64,000 bases of DNA from Arthrobacter sp. HY1533 (GCF_027568515.1 NZ_JANKZF010000001.1:372001-436000); one strand, 5' to 3'; positions 36,363-48,842 are shown, numbered from the stretch's first letter. Translations and numbers: made by a program. Notes: generated by a model not told the origin, from the sequence alone.

Positions 36363-36424
36363 GACCGCACCTTTCTGCCTTGAACGCGGTCAGGATGCCG
36401 CGGGCAAGGCAGAAAGGTGCGGTC
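36363..36424. repeat. Long inverted repeat downstream of the dxs operon
   Basis: GACCGCACCTTTCTGCCTTG (36363-36382) and its exact complement (36405-36424) form a 20-bp stem; the 22-base loop can itself pair CGCGG with CCGCG. It lies 19 bases after the stop of the minus-strand gene ending at 36443. The outer CCGCACCTTTC and loop GCGGTCAG words match the palindrome at 8680-8751, so both belong to one family and may act as terminators. Confidence 0.8.
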
Positions 36425-36442
36425 AGGCGCACAAGGTGCGGG

Positions 36443-37123
36443 CTACAGCGCGAAGACGGTGGTGCCAGTCGGGCTGTGCTTGGCGCGCAGCGACTCCGGC
36501 TCGTCAATGGCGCCGGTGGCCACTGTCAGCTTGGTGAAGTCGAGCTTCTCCTCGCGGATGCAGACCTTGATGTTGGCCACGGCGCGGGCGGCGTCCGGTG
36601 CCACGATGTACACGTTGAGCTTGCCCAGGCCGTGGGGTGCGGCCTTGAACTCGAACTTTTCCAGCACGCCGCTGCCGCGCCAGGCCAGGTGCGGGGTCAG
36701 GGCGTCCTTGACGCGCTGGGCCAGGTGCTTGTCGCGGTCGCTCACGCGGCCGCTCTTGAGGGCGAACTGGGCCACGACGAGGAATTGGTCCTCCCGCTTC
36801 AGGGCTGCGTAGCCGTCCTCGGCGCACTGCTCGGCGAAGGCCGCCAGCATGGCCTCGGCCTCCTCGACGGTTTCCACCACGACGTCCTTGGACGTGCTCA
36901 GGTGGCCAACGGTGCCGTGGTTGACCACAAAGTAGACCTCGGAGGCCTCGGCGTCCGTGTTTTCCTCGTCGGTGTCCGGGTCCCCTGCTCCCCCGGCGTC
37001 GACCCAGGCTTCACGGAAGACAAGGACACCCTCGTCGTCCTTCTTGTACATGCGCACGATGTTGGGGTCCAGGCCGGCCAGGACGGTCTCGTTGATCGTT
37101 TCGGTGCTGCTCTGCTCGCTCAT
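36443..37123 (-). CDS. Uncharacterised acidic protein, weakly WGR-like centre
   Basis: The product has 226 residues from ATG 37123. The N-terminal half is very acidic. Its centre, VVNHGTVGHLS...EEAEAMLAAFAEQC...GYAAL, resembles the layout of WGR domains (glycine turn, then a helix ending in GY). The C-terminal half reads like an alpha/beta domain: LEKFEFKAAP, NVYIVAPDAARAVANIKVCI. I do not recognise the family and the WGR idea is tentative. Its start overlaps the DUF402 stop by four bases, so it belongs to the dxs transcript. Confidence 0.6.
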   Translation of the reverse strand: MSEQSSTETINETVLAGLDPNIVRMYKKDDEGVLVFREAWVDAGGAGDPDTDEENTDAEASEVYFVVNHGTVGHLSTSKDVVVETVEEAEAMLAAFAEQCAEDGYAALKREDQFLVVAQFALKSGRVSDRDKHLAQRVKDALTPHLAWRGSGVLEKFEFKAAPHGLGKLNVYIVAPDAARAVANIKVCIREEKLDFTKLTVATGAIDEPESLRAKHSPTGTTVFAL

Positions 37124-37701
37124 GCTGGTTGCAGGGTCCTTCCTAGGGTGAACCAGGCCGCTTCGCGGCCGTCGAATGGTGCGTGGCCAGCGGCCACGAG
37201 GTCTGTCAGCTGCGCGGTGGCGGCCTCGAGCCGCTCGCACAGCCCGTCAGGGTAGCCGAAGGCGGCACGGTGCTCGGCGAACTCGTCTTCGTCGTCCACA
37301 AACAGCCCGCGGGACTTGGTGCGGACAACGTCCAGGTCCATGTCGATCATGTGGAACTCGACCACCTTGGGCCGGATGCGCCGCCAGCCGTGCTTGATGG
37401 CCAGGTCAATGTAGAGCTCCACGCCGCCGGGGTGGGCGTCGTCGTAGAACGTGGCAACCCAGTCGCCCGTGTGCGGAACGAGCAAGATGGCGTCCGACTC
37501 CGTGTAGAGGGCGGCGCCGGGGCGGGAGATGAACTCGCCCGTGCCCTGGAAGATCCAGTGGCCGTGCTCGTCAGAGCCGAGGTGGCGGCCGGGCACCACC
37601 CAGTGCGCCCCGCCGTCGTACTTGCGGTTCCGGGCCACCACGAGGTCGCCGGGAACGGGCGCGTCAGGGGCGGTGGGCTGGCCGCTGGGGAAGTCCGTCA
37701 C
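37120..37701 (-). CDS. DUF402 (FomD-like) domain protein
   Basis: This 193-residue protein carries the DUF402 core: [30 protein letters not shown] and [17 protein letters not shown], rich in acidic residues that in relatives such as FomD bind divalent metal and hydrolyse nucleotidyl or diphosphate esters. The substrate here is unknown. The GTG start at 37701 overlaps the dxs stop, and the next gene overlaps its own stop, so three genes form one translationally coupled unit. Confidence 0.85.
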   Translation of the reverse strand: MTDFPSGQPTAPDAPVPGDLVVARNRKYDGGAHWVVPGRHLGSDEHGHWIFQGTGEFISRPGAALYTESDAILLVPHTGDWVATFYDDAHPGGVELYIDLAIKHGWRRIRPKVVEFHMIDMDLDVVRTKSRGLFVDDEDEFAEHRAAFGYPDGLCERLEAATAQLTDLVAAGHAPFDGREAAWFTLGRTLQPA

Positions 37702-39689
37702 AGGATCGGCATCTGGCCCGTGCGGGGGGCGGGCTGGCCGGGCAGGGGGCGGGCAAAGGGGACCTTGGTGCCCAGGACCTGTTCGACGACGTCCTGCGCC
37801 ACCCGCTGTGCCGTCAGGCCCACGCGTTCCAGGACCTCGGCGCGGCTGCCGTGGACCAGGAACTCGACCGGCAGGCCCACCTCGTTCAGGGCGGTGTCGA
37901 TGCCTGCCGCGCGCAGCTCCTGGCGGATACGCGAGCCCACGCCTCCGGCGCGGACGCCGTCCTCCACCACAATGACGATGCGGTGGCGGGAGGCCAGTGA
38001 CACGATGGAGCGCGGCACGGGCAGCACCCAGCGGGGGTCCACAACGGTGGAGGTGATGCCCTGGGCGCCGATGCGGCGGGCCACATCGAGCGAGAGCTCA
38101 CTCATGGCGCCGACGCTGACGATCAATACGTCATTCTCGGCTTCCACGCCAGGCACGGCGGAATCGTGCTGCGTGCGGGCCAGGACGTCGACGCCGTCGG
38201 GCAGGCGCTCAATGGCCGCAACCTCCGGCCCCACCTTGCCCTTGGAATAGCGGACCACACTGGGGGCGTCGGAGATGGCGACGGCCTCGCGGAGTTCCTC
38301 GCGCAGCCGCTCGGCGTCGCGGGGTGCGGCCAGGTGCAGGCCGGGGATGATCTGCAGCATGGACATGTCCCACATGCCGTGGTGGCTGGCACCGTCGGGA
38401 CCCGTAACACCGGCACGGTCCAGGACAATTGTCACGCCGGCCTTGTGCAGGGCCACGTCCATGAGCAGCTGGTCGAAGGCGCGGTTCAGGAACGTGGCGT
38501 AGATGGCCACCACGGGGTGCAGCCCGCCGAAGGCCAGGCCGGCGGCCATGGTGACGGCGTGCTGCTCGGCAATGCCCACGTCAATGACGCGGTCGGGGAA
38601 CTGTTCGGCGAACTTGGACAGCCCCACGGGGATCAGCATGGCTCCGGTGATGGCCACGATGTCCTGGCGTTCGTGGCCGATCTTCGTGATCTCATCGCCA
38701 AAGACACCTGTCCAGGACTTGCCTGCGGGCCCCTCCACGGAGGCGCCGGTTTCGGGGTCGATGACACCGACGGCGTGGAACTGGTCGTCCTCGTCGGCGC
38801 GTGCCGGCGCGTAGCCGCGGCCCTTCTCGGTGAAGGCGTGCACAATGACGGGGCCGCCGTAGTTCTTGGCAAGCTGCAGGGCCGTTTCCATGGCCTTTTC
38901 GTCATGTCCGTCCACGGGGCCCACGTACTTCATGCCGAGGTCGTCGAACAGGCCCTGCGGGGCCCACCAGTCCTTGACGCCCTTCTTGGCGGCGTGCAGG
39001 CTCTTGTAGACGAAGCGGCCGGCGGCGTTGCCTTCCTGCAGGCGCTTCTTGCCCCAGGACATGGAGGCCTCGTACTTCTTGTGCGTGCGCACTTGGTCGA
39101 TGGCCGGGCGCAGCGAGGCGAGGTAGTCGGCCACGCCGCCAACCGTGGGAGCGTAGGAACGGCCGTTGTCGTTGACAACAATGACCACCTTGCGTTCCTT
39201 GTCGGCAGCAATGTTGTTGATGGCCTCCCAGGTCATGCCGCCGGTCAGGGCGCCGTCGCCAATGACGGCCACCACGTAGCGGTCATTGCGGCCGTTGATC
39301 TGGTTGGCGCGGGCGATCCCGTCGGCCCAGGAAAGTGAGGAGGACGCGTGGGAGCTTTCCACGATGTCGTGCTCGGATTCGCCGCGGTCCGGGTAGCCGG
39401 ACAGGCCCCCCTGCTGGCGAAGTGTGGAGAAGTCCTGGCGGCCGGTGACGAGCTTGTGGACGTAGGACTGGTGCCCGGTGTCAAAGACGATGCTGTCGCG
39501 CGGGGAGTCAAACACCCGGTGGATGGCCAGCGTGAGTTCAACGACTCCGAGGTTGGGGCCCAGGTGCCCGCCCGTCTGGGAAACATTGCTGATCAGGAAG
39601 TCGCGGATTTCCTGGGCCAGCTCCTCCATTTGGGTGTCGCTGAGCTTGCTCAGGTCACGCGGTTGCGTGATGGTTTCTAGAAATCCCAT
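37698..39689 (-). CDS. dxs: 1-deoxy-D-xylulose-5-phosphate synthase
   Basis: Dxs makes the first MEP-pathway intermediate from pyruvate and glyceraldehyde 3-phosphate. The 663 residues include the substrate histidine in [13 protein letters not shown], the TPP-Mg site [12 protein letters not shown] to [14 protein letters not shown], the catalytic Glu in [17 protein letters not shown], and [14 protein letters not shown]. The ATG at 39689 has a GGGAGG site; the frame upstream is open 19 codons but not homologous. From memory M. tuberculosis dxs1 is likewise close to rnd. Confidence 0.97.
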   Translation of the reverse strand: MGFLETITQPRDLSKLSDTQMEELAQEIRDFLISNVSQTGGHLGPNLGVVELTLAIHRVFDSPRDSIVFDTGHQSYVHKLVTGRQDFSTLRQQGGLSGYPDRGESEHDIVESSHASSSLSWADGIARANQINGRNDRYVVAVIGDGALTGGMTWEAINNIAADKERKVVIVVNDNGRSYAPTVGGVADYLASLRPAIDQVRTHKKYEASMSWGKKRLQEGNAAGRFVYKSLHAAKKGVKDWWAPQGLFDDLGMKYVGPVDGHDEKAMETALQLAKNYGGPVIVHAFTEKGRGYAPARADEDDQFHAVGVIDPETGASVEGPAGKSWTGVFGDEITKIGHERQDIVAITGAMLIPVGLSKFAEQFPDRVIDVGIAEQHAVTMAAGLAFGGLHPVVAIYATFLNRAFDQLLMDVALHKAGVTIVLDRAGVTGPDGASHHGMWDMSMLQIIPGLHLAAPRDAERLREELREAVAISDAPSVVRYSKGKVGPEVAAIERLPDGVDVLARTQHDSAVPGVEAENDVLIVSVGAMSELSLDVARRIGAQGITSTVVDPRWVLPVPRSIVSLASRHRIVIVVEDGVRAGGVGSRIRQELRAAGIDTALNEVGLPVEFLVHGSRAEVLERVGLTAQRVAQDVVEQVLGTKVPFARPLPGQPAPRTGQMPIL

Positions 39690-39779
39690 TGGTGCCTCCC
39701 TGGGTCCGCAGTCAACGTCTAACCATATCGTGTCGGGTGCACGCACGCGCGCGGTGCACCGCCGGTTTGGTGCTTAAAT

Positions 39780-39837
39780 GACACCGATCCCGCTTTGTGA
39801 GCCCGGGATTCCGGGCTCACAAAGCGGGATCGGTGTC
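39780..39837. repeat. Perfect 27-bp inverted repeat
   Basis: The 27 bases at 39780-39806 are exactly complementary to 39811-39837 with only a GATT loop between. The stem core is CGCTTTGTGAGCCCGG. It lies between the dxs start and the acnA stop, 90 bases past acnA. Such length without a mismatch exceeds what a terminator needs and no T run follows directly. Confidence 0.85.
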
Positions 39838-39873
39838 GCAAAGCACACTCAGGTGCCTGCGGCTGGGCCCACG

Positions 39874-39920
39874 CCCGCCAGGTTCCCGAAAATCGCGTCA
39901 GCGATTTCCGGGCCGGCGGG
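39874..39920 (-). terminator. Terminator-like hairpin after acnA
   Basis: CCCGCC...CCGAAAATCGC and GCGATTT...CCGG...GGCGGG pair in two blocks around a GTCA loop, starting seven bases after the acnA stop. Together with the 39780 palindrome it probably ends the acnA transcript. Confidence 0.55.
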
Positions 39921-39926
39921 TGGGGA

Positions 39927-42755
<2,829 letters not shown>

Positions 42756-42777
42756 CGATGGACTCCTCTCGCCACTG

Positions 42778-42830
42778 CTTTTATCTTTGTCACGACGGGG
42801 GCTCAATGCCAGTTAGGCACGCCTTACTCG
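42778..42830 (-). promoter_or_regulatory. acnA promoter with DtxR/IdeR-like palindrome
   Basis: On the minus strand TTGAGC (42806-42801) and TAAAAG (42783-42778) are 17 bases apart. Seven bases upstream of the -35, TTAGGCACGCCTTA (plus-strand reading, 42813-42826) is a near-palindrome that shares about 12 of 19 positions with the iron-box consensus of DtxR/IdeR. It also overlaps the stop of the P-type ATPase gene. Promoter likely; iron control is a guess. Confidence 0.45.
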
Positions 42831-45397
42831 CGCTCGGACACCGCCCCGCGTTTCTTCAGGAAACGGTAGAGCAGCTCGATCGCCAAACATCCTGCAGCTG
42901 TCACGGCAATCGTAGCCGCTAACAAGCCCCCGCTGGGAATGTCCAAGGCAAAGAATCTGCGGGCAAACGGCACCGCCATGACGAGCACCAGTCCAAGCAC
43001 CATGGCCGCCACCAGCAAGGCCCGCCACTTGTCGAAGGGCCGGGCCAGTGCGCCGAGCACCCACAGCGCCACGAGCAGCACCGTCATGGTGGTGGCCGTC
43101 TGGGCCTGCGCCACCACTTCCTCGGCCGTGACCGAGGGGTTCGGGAAGGCCCTGGCGAAGCTGTACACGGCCATGATGCAGGCAGCCACGATGGTCCCGG
43201 AGGGGATGGCGAACATGAGCGTCCTGCGCAGGAAGCCCGGCTGGTAGCGCCGCGCGTTGGGCAGCAGGGCCAGGAAGAACGCGGGAATGCCGATCGTCAT
43301 GGAGCTGACAATGGACAGCTGGCGCGGCAGGAACGGGTACCGCCACATTAGAATGCCGATGGCAATGGAGATCAGGATGGCGTAGGTGGTCTTGGTCAGG
43401 AACAAGTTGGCCACGCGCTCCACATTGGCAATCACACGCCGCCCCTCGGCCACCACGGACGGCAAATGCGAGAATTGCCCGTCGAGCAGCACCAGCCGGG
43501 AGACGGCCTTGGTGGCCGCCGCGCCGCTGCCCATGGCGATGCCAATGTCGGCATGCTTGAGCGCCAGGGCGTCATTGACGCCGTCGCCCGTCATGGCCAC
43601 CACGTGCCCGCGGCTTTGCAGCGCCAGCACGATCGCCTTCTTCTGCTCCGGGCTCACGCGCCCCAGCACGCTTTCACGCGCCAGCACCGCGGCCATCGCC
43701 TCCAGCTCCTCCGGCAGCTCGCGGGCGTCATAGCCGTCGCCGTCAAACTCGAAGCCCACCTCGCGTGCCACGGCGGCAACGGTGCGCGGGTTGTCGCCGG
43801 AGATGATCTTCAGCGACACGCCCTGCTCCCGGAAGTAGGCCAGGGTCTCCCCCGCGTCGGGACGCACTTTTTCGTGGAACGTCAGCAGGGCCACGGGCTT
43901 GAGCCCATCGAGTGTTGCTTCAAGGTTCGACGGCGTTTCCCCGGCCGGGGCCTGTTCGCCGCGGTGCGCGAGCACGAGGGCCCGCAGGCCGTGCGCGGAG
44001 GCGGCGTCGGCTGCGGCAAGTGCCTCATCCGCCCCGGCGCCCGCCAGGACCATCTCGGGGGCGCCCAGCACCCAGTCGCCGGCCGCGGGGCCGTCCCCGT
44101 CCGCTGCCCCTGCGAACGTCACGGCGCTGTACTTGCGGGCGCTGCTGAAGGCCAGCTCCGCCACGGGTTCGCGGTCCGGCAGCTGCGCATGGGCCCCGGC
44201 CAGCGCGGCGGCGGTGGCATTGGCGTTGGGGTGGGCCCCCATCCAGGCCAGGACCTGCTCCCAGCCGGGCACCGAGGCCAGCACGGCGGTGCTGGCCAGT
44301 TCCATGCGACCCTCGGTCAGGGTTCCGGTCTTGTCCAGGCACACCATGTCGACGCGGGCCAGGCCCTCCACGGCGGGCAGTTCCTGGACCAGGACCTGCT
44401 TGCGTGCCAGGGTCACCGCGGCCATGCCGAAGGAAATGCTTGTCAGCAGCACCAGGCCCTCGGGGATCATGGCCACGATGCTGGCCACTGCGCTGACCAC
44501 GGCGATCCGCCATTCGCCGGAGGAGATGGCAGCGGCCCAGCCGCCGTGGGCGCTCATCTGGCCGTTCACCACGAGCAGGATGATGGGGATCAGCGCCCAG
44601 GCAATGTAAAGGATGATGCGGTTGATGGAGTTGCGGATCTCGGAGTTGACCAGGGAGAAGCGCCGGGCCTCGGCCGTGATTGCCGAGGCATAGGACTCGG
44701 CTCCCACGCGGTGCACGCGGGCAGTGCCGTAGCCGGCCACGACGGCCGAGCCGGACAGTGCAGTTGCCCCTGCGGCCTTCGGCACGGGGTCCGACTCCCC
44801 CGTCAGCAGCGACTCGTCGATCTCCAGGGCCTGGGCGTCCACCACAATGGCGTCGGCCGGGACCTGGTCGCCGGTGCGCAGCAACAGGAGCTCGTCCTGG
44901 ACCACCTCGCCCACGGCAATGTCCAGTTCCTGCCCGCCCCGGCGCACCCTGGCACGCGGCGCGTGCAGCACGGCGAGCCTGTCCAGGGTGCGCTTGGCCC
45001 GGTATTCCTGCACCACACCAATGGCCGCGTTGGCCAGCACAATGAAGCCGAACAGGGCGTCGCGGGGGTCGCCCACAAGGAGCACCACGGCCAGGCAGCT
45101 GCCCAGCACAGTGTTGAACAGCGTGAACACATTGGCCCGGACAATGGCCCAGATGCTGCGGCTGCTCTCGTGCGCCACGGCGTTGCTGAGCTCGGCGGCC
45201 CGCCGCTCATGGACCTGCGCGGCGGACAGCCCCTCGCGTTCCAGGACGGCCGCATCCACGGGGGCAAGCCCGGCACGGGCATGGGCCATGGCGGCGCGGC
45301 GGTGTTCGTCGCGCCGCTCGGCAATCACCGTGCCCTTGGGCTTGTTGCGGGTGAGGTCGCGCCGGGGCGGGCGCACCTTTGCAGCCGTCGGATCCAC
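42824..45397 (-). CDS. CtpE-like P-type cation (probably calcium) ATPase
   Basis: This 857-residue P-type ATPase has the actuator LLTGESDPVPK, the phosphorylated Asp in MVCLDKTGTLTEG, the hinge MTGDGVNDALALKHADIGIAMGSG, and PEGLVLL in the fourth transmembrane helix, as in mycobacterial CtpE, a calcium importer. About ten membrane segments are arranged 2-2-6. There are no N-terminal heavy-metal CxxC domains. The start is GTG 45397, ten bases after the upstream methyltransferase stop. Ion specificity is inferred from the PEGL class only. Confidence 0.9.
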   Translation of the reverse strand: MDPTAAKVRPPRRDLTRNKPKGTVIAERRDEHRRAAMAHARAGLAPVDAAVLEREGLSAAQVHERRAAELSNAVAHESSRSIWAIVRANVFTLFNTVLGSCLAVVLLVGDPRDALFGFIVLANAAIGVVQEYRAKRTLDRLAVLHAPRARVRRGGQELDIAVGEVVQDELLLLRTGDQVPADAIVVDAQALEIDESLLTGESDPVPKAAGATALSGSAVVAGYGTARVHRVGAESYASAITAEARRFSLVNSEIRNSINRIILYIAWALIPIILLVVNGQMSAHGGWAAAISSGEWRIAVVSAVASIVAMIPEGLVLLTSISFGMAAVTLARKQVLVQELPAVEGLARVDMVCLDKTGTLTEGRMELASTAVLASVPGWEQVLAWMGAHPNANATAAALAGAHAQLPDREPVAELAFSSARKYSAVTFAGAADGDGPAAGDWVLGAPEMVLAGAGADEALAAADAASAHGLRALVLAHRGEQAPAGETPSNLEATLDGLKPVALLTFHEKVRPDAGETLAYFREQGVSLKIISGDNPRTVAAVAREVGFEFDGDGYDARELPEELEAMAAVLARESVLGRVSPEQKKAIVLALQSRGHVVAMTGDGVNDALALKHADIGIAMGSGAAATKAVSRLVLLDGQFSHLPSVVAEGRRVIANVERVANLFLTKTTYAILISIAIGILMWRYPFLPRQLSIVSSMTIGIPAFFLALLPNARRYQPGFLRRTLMFAIPSGTIVAACIMAVYSFARAFPNPSVTAEEVVAQAQTATTMTVLLVALWVLGALARPFDKWRALLVAAMVLGLVLVMAVPFARRFFALDIPSGGLLAATIAVTAAGCLAIELLYRFLKKRGAVSERE

Positions 45398-45406
45398 GTG
45401 CAGTTC

Positions 45407-46849
45407 CTAGCTCCTGGTGCGGGCCTTGGCGGGCACCAGCAGCGCCACGGTCTCCACGTGGTGCGTGTGCGGGTAGAGGTCGAACGCGCGCAGGCGTTCC
45501 ACCTGCCAGCCGGCGTTGGCAAAGTACCGCACGTCGCGGGCAAACGCGGCCGGGTCGCAGGAAACGTAGGCCACGGCGGCGGGTGCGGCGGCAACAATGG
45601 CCTTCACCACGTCCTTGCCGGCGCCTGCCCGGGGCGGGTCAAGCACGACGGCGTCAAAACGGTGCCGCTCCTCGGGCGCCGGGCGCCGTCCACGCGGTCC
45701 ACGGACCGTGCCCAGGACCTTTTCCACGCGCCCCTGCACAATCTGCACCTGGGTGCTGGCGTGCAGGTTCTTGCGGGCGTCGCGGCTCGTGCCGGCGGAG
45801 CCCTCCACGGAAAGAACGTTGCCGTCCGGGCCCACGGCGTCGGCCAGCGGCGCCGTGAACAGGCCGGCGCCGGCGTACAGGTCGGCAACCTGGGCACCGT
45901 CGTTGAGGTGCCCGCCTTCCAGCAGGAAGCCCAGGGCCGCGTCGGTCAGGACCTTGGGGGCGTTGCGGTGGATCTGCCAGAAGCCGTCGCCGGTGACACG
46001 GAACTCGTGGTCGTCGGTGGTTTCACGGACCCAGCCGCGCCCCGCAACAACCTCAATGGCACTGTTTTCGGGGTTCCAGCGGGCCACCGACGGGGCTGTT
46101 TCCAGTGCGGCCAGGGCGCGGGCCACGCGCTTGATGGCGCCGCCGGCTGCCTTCTCACTCAGTTCCGCGGCCGGTGCCAGCAGCACCAGGACGCCAGAGC
46201 CGTTGGCCGGTGCGGCCACCTCAACGCGCTCAATGCCGGTGAAGTCGATCTCCCACAGGCGCAGCTCGTTGATGGCGGGCAGGGCCAGCGGCATCTCCTG
46301 GATGGGGACAATGGTGTGCGAGCGGTGGGCGTGCATGCCCAGCCGGCCGGAGGGTGCCACGGCAAAGCTGACGCGGGTGCGCCAGCTTTGGCCGGCCTGC
46401 TGTTCGGGGGTGCCGTGCGTGTCCACATCCTCGACGCCGGCGGCGAACAGGGCGTCGATGCGCTCAATGTCCAGCCCGCCCAGGCGTTCGAGCTGCTCGC
46501 GCACCACGGAGGTCTTCAGGGCCAGCTGGCCGGTCCGGGACACGTGGCCGAACTCGGCCCCGCCCACGGGAACCGTGTTGCGTGCGGCGGCGCGCAGGGC
46601 GTCTGCCTCGGGCCAGAAGTGGGGCACGCGCTCGGGCGAGGCGACCACAACATTGGTCACATCCGCGCGCCAGAACTTGGCGTCGTCGTCGTGCTCGGTG
46701 AGGGAAATGTCCACCGTCTCCCCGGGCAGGGCGTGGCGGACAAAGATGACGCGGCCTTCGTGCCGGGCAACGCAGTGGCCACCGTGGGCCACCGGCCCCA
46801 CGGTGACGGTGAGGCGGGGGGTGCTGGTGGGCTCGTTCATGGGCTCCAT
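45407..46849 (-). CDS. TrmA/RlmD-type RNA uracil-C5 methyltransferase, Fe-S ligands absent
   Basis: The 480-residue protein has an N-terminal TRAM-like RNA-binding domain (VTVGPVAHGGHCVARHEGRV), a SAM site ADLYAGAGLFTAPLA, the conserved VVLDPPRAGAGKDV, the catalytic cysteine in YVSCDPAAFARD and the base Glu in HHVETVALL. In RlmD/TrmA homologues with a [4Fe-4S] cluster a CGGCxxQH segment is expected; here the matching part reads VGGAEFGH, so the cluster is missing. It corresponds in order to Rv2689c. Target uracil unknown. Confidence 0.9.
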   Translation of the reverse strand: MEPMNEPTSTPRLTVTVGPVAHGGHCVARHEGRVIFVRHALPGETVDISLTEHDDDAKFWRADVTNVVVASPERVPHFWPEADALRAAARNTVPVGGAEFGHVSRTGQLALKTSVVREQLERLGGLDIERIDALFAAGVEDVDTHGTPEQQAGQSWRTRVSFAVAPSGRLGMHAHRSHTIVPIQEMPLALPAINELRLWEIDFTGIERVEVAAPANGSGVLVLLAPAAELSEKAAGGAIKRVARALAALETAPSVARWNPENSAIEVVAGRGWVRETTDDHEFRVTGDGFWQIHRNAPKVLTDAALGFLLEGGHLNDGAQVADLYAGAGLFTAPLADAVGPDGNVLSVEGSAGTSRDARKNLHASTQVQIVQGRVEKVLGTVRGPRGRRPAPEERHRFDAVVLDPPRAGAGKDVVKAIVAAAPAAVAYVSCDPAAFARDVRYFANAGWQVERLRAFDLYPHTHHVETVALLVPAKARTRS

Positions 46850-46871
46850 GCTGTTCTTTTCTTAGCTTCGG

Positions 46872-48842
46872 TTAATCCTGGTACTTCTTCGCGTCGGTGG
46901 AGGACTTCAGTTGCCAGGGCACGCTGGCCACCACCACACCGGGTTCAAAGTGCAGCCGCGTCTTGATGCGCAGGGCAGTCTGGTTGTGCACCAGCTGCTC
47001 CCACCACTTGCCCACCACGTATTCCGGGATGTAGACCACGATCAAGTCGCGCGGGGCGTCCTGGCGCATGGCCTTGATGTGGCTGATCAGCGGCGTCAGC
47101 GTCTCCCGGTACGGGCTCGCCAACACAGTCAACGGTACCGGGATTGCCAGCCGCTCCCAATCCGCAACCGTCGCCTCGGTTTCCGCGGCGTCCAGGTCAA
47201 CAGTGATCGCCTCCAGCGTGGAGGGCCGGGATGCGCGGGCGAAGGCCACCGCGCGCAGCACGGGCTTGCGCACGTGCGAGACCAAGATCACCGCGTGGAT
47301 GCGCGCCGGCAGGGCCCGGACGGCGGAGTCGGATTCGACCGCGAGCTCCTTGGCCACGTTCTCGTAGTGGGCGTGGATGCTCCACATGATCACGAACAGC
47401 ACGGCCATGGCCAGCAGCGCAATCCAGGCACCCTGCTCAAACTTCGTGACCAGCACGATCAGCAGCACCGTCAGTGTCATGCAGAAACCGATGGTGTTGA
47501 TGACCCGGGAGCGTTTCATGCGGAAGCGCAGCGACTTGTCCTTGACCTTGAGCAGTTCCCGGCCCCAGTGGCGGATCATGCCGAGCTGGCTGGCCGTGAA
47601 GGAGATGAAAACGCCCACAATGTAGAGCTGGATGAGGCGGGTGACGTCGGCGTTGAAGGCGATGATGAGCACCAGGGCGCCGGCGGCCAGCAGGATCACG
47701 CCATTGCTGAAGGCCAGCCTGTCGCCGCGGGTGCGCAGCTGGCGGGGCAGGTAGCCGTCCTTGGCCAGGATGGAGGCCAGGACCGGGAAGCCGTTGAAGG
47801 CGGTGTTGGAGGCAAAGACCAGGATGGCGCCGGTGGCGGCGACGATGATGAAGAACGGGATGGACCCGGCCCCGAAGATGGTGGAGGCAATCTGGCTGAT
47901 GGAGGGGTTCTGCACATAACCCTCCGGCGGCGCCACGCCGTTCACCAGGAACTCGGTGTGGGGGTCGGCCACAATGTGAACATCGGTGGCATCGGCCAGG
48001 AACAGGATGCTGGCCATCATGCCGGCGGCAATGGCGCCGAGCAGCAGCAGCGTGGTGGCGGCGTTCTTGCTCTTGGGCTTGCGGAAGTTGGGCACGCCGT
48101 TGCTGATGGCCTCAACACCTGTCAGTGCGGCGGCGCCGGAGGAGAAGGCTCGCAGCAGCAGGAACGCCCCGGCAAGTCCCACCAGGCCCTGGTTGAAGGC
48201 CGCCTCGGGCACAATCTCGAAGTCGGCCGACGGCGCCCGGCCCAGGGTTCCGGTGGCGGCCTGGAAAAGCCCTGCGGCCGTCATGGCGAAGATGCAGAAC
48301 ATGAAGATGTAGGTGGGGACGGCGAAGACCGTCCCGGCCTCGCGGATGCCGCGCAGGTTGACCAGGGCCAGGATCACCACGCCGACGACGGCGATCAGGG
48401 CCTGGGTGCCGTGCCAGCCGGGAATCGCGGTGGCCAGGTAGTTGGCGGCCGAGGACATGGACACGGCAACCGTAAGCACATAGTCCACCAGCAGGGCCGA
48501 GGCCACCGTGAGCCCGGCGCCCTTGCCCAGGTTGACCGTGGCAATCTCGTAGTCGCCGCCGCCTGAGGGGTAGGCGTGCACGTTCTGCCGGTAGGACGCC
48601 ACAACCGTCAGCAGCACCAGCATGACGGCCAGGCCAACCCAGGGCGAGAGCGACACTGCCGCAACACCGGCCAGGGCCAAAGTGAGCAGGATTTCATCGG
48701 GCGCATACGCCACTGACGACAGCGCGTCGGAGGCAAAAACCGGAAGCGCAATGCGTTTGGGCAGCAGCGTATGGGCGAGCTTGTCGTTGCGGAAGGGCCG
48801 CCCCACAAGGACTCGCTTGAACGCGTTGAAGAAGTTCAGCAC
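46872..48842 (-). CDS. APC superfamily permease with C-terminal soluble domain
   Basis: This 656-residue protein has about 12 membrane segments in the first ~440 residues with APC/KUP-like motifs (FASDALSSVAYAPDEIL, YRQNVHAYPSGGGDYEIA), then a ~170-residue cytosolic region. GTG 48842 is chosen because homology begins there (VLNFFNAFKRVLVGRPF) and a TAGCGT -10 box ends seven bases upstream, implying a leaderless mRNA. Divergence from two TrkA-type genes suggests a KimA-like potassium importer; amino-acid transport is the alternative. It matches Rv2690c in position. Confidence 0.88.
   Translation of the reverse strand: MLNFFNAFKRVLVGRPFRNDKLAHTLLPKRIALPVFASDALSSVAYAPDEILLTLALAGVAAVSLSPWVGLAVMLVLLTVVASYRQNVHAYPSGGGDYEIATVNLGKGAGLTVASALLVDYVLTVAVSMSSAANYLATAIPGWHGTQALIAVVGVVILALVNLRGIREAGTVFAVPTYIFMFCIFAMTAAGLFQAATGTLGRAPSADFEIVPEAAFNQGLVGLAGAFLLLRAFSSGAAALTGVEAISNGVPNFRKPKSKNAATTLLLLGAIAAGMMASILFLADATDVHIVADPHTEFLVNGVAPPEGYVQNPSISQIASTIFGAGSIPFFIIVAATGAILVFASNTAFNGFPVLASILAKDGYLPRQLRTRGDRLAFSNGVILLAAGALVLIIAFNADVTRLIQLYIVGVFISFTASQLGMIRHWGRELLKVKDKSLRFRMKRSRVINTIGFCMTLTVLLIVLVTKFEQGAWIALLAMAVLFVIMWSIHAHYENVAKELAVESDSAVRALPARIHAVILVSHVRKPVLRAVAFARASRPSTLEAITVDLDAAETEATVADWERLAIPVPLTVLASPYRETLTPLISHIKAMRQDAPRDLIVVYIPEYVVGKWWEQLVHNQTALRIKTRLHFEPGVVVASVPWQLKSSTDAKKYQD

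Noticed and set aside
43466-46966. Very long plus-strand open frame opposite the P-type ATPase and methyltransferase genes
   Set aside because: Its product is a low-complexity Gly/His/Gln/Val chain typical of antisense frames in high-GC DNA, while both minus-strand genes have complete family motifs.
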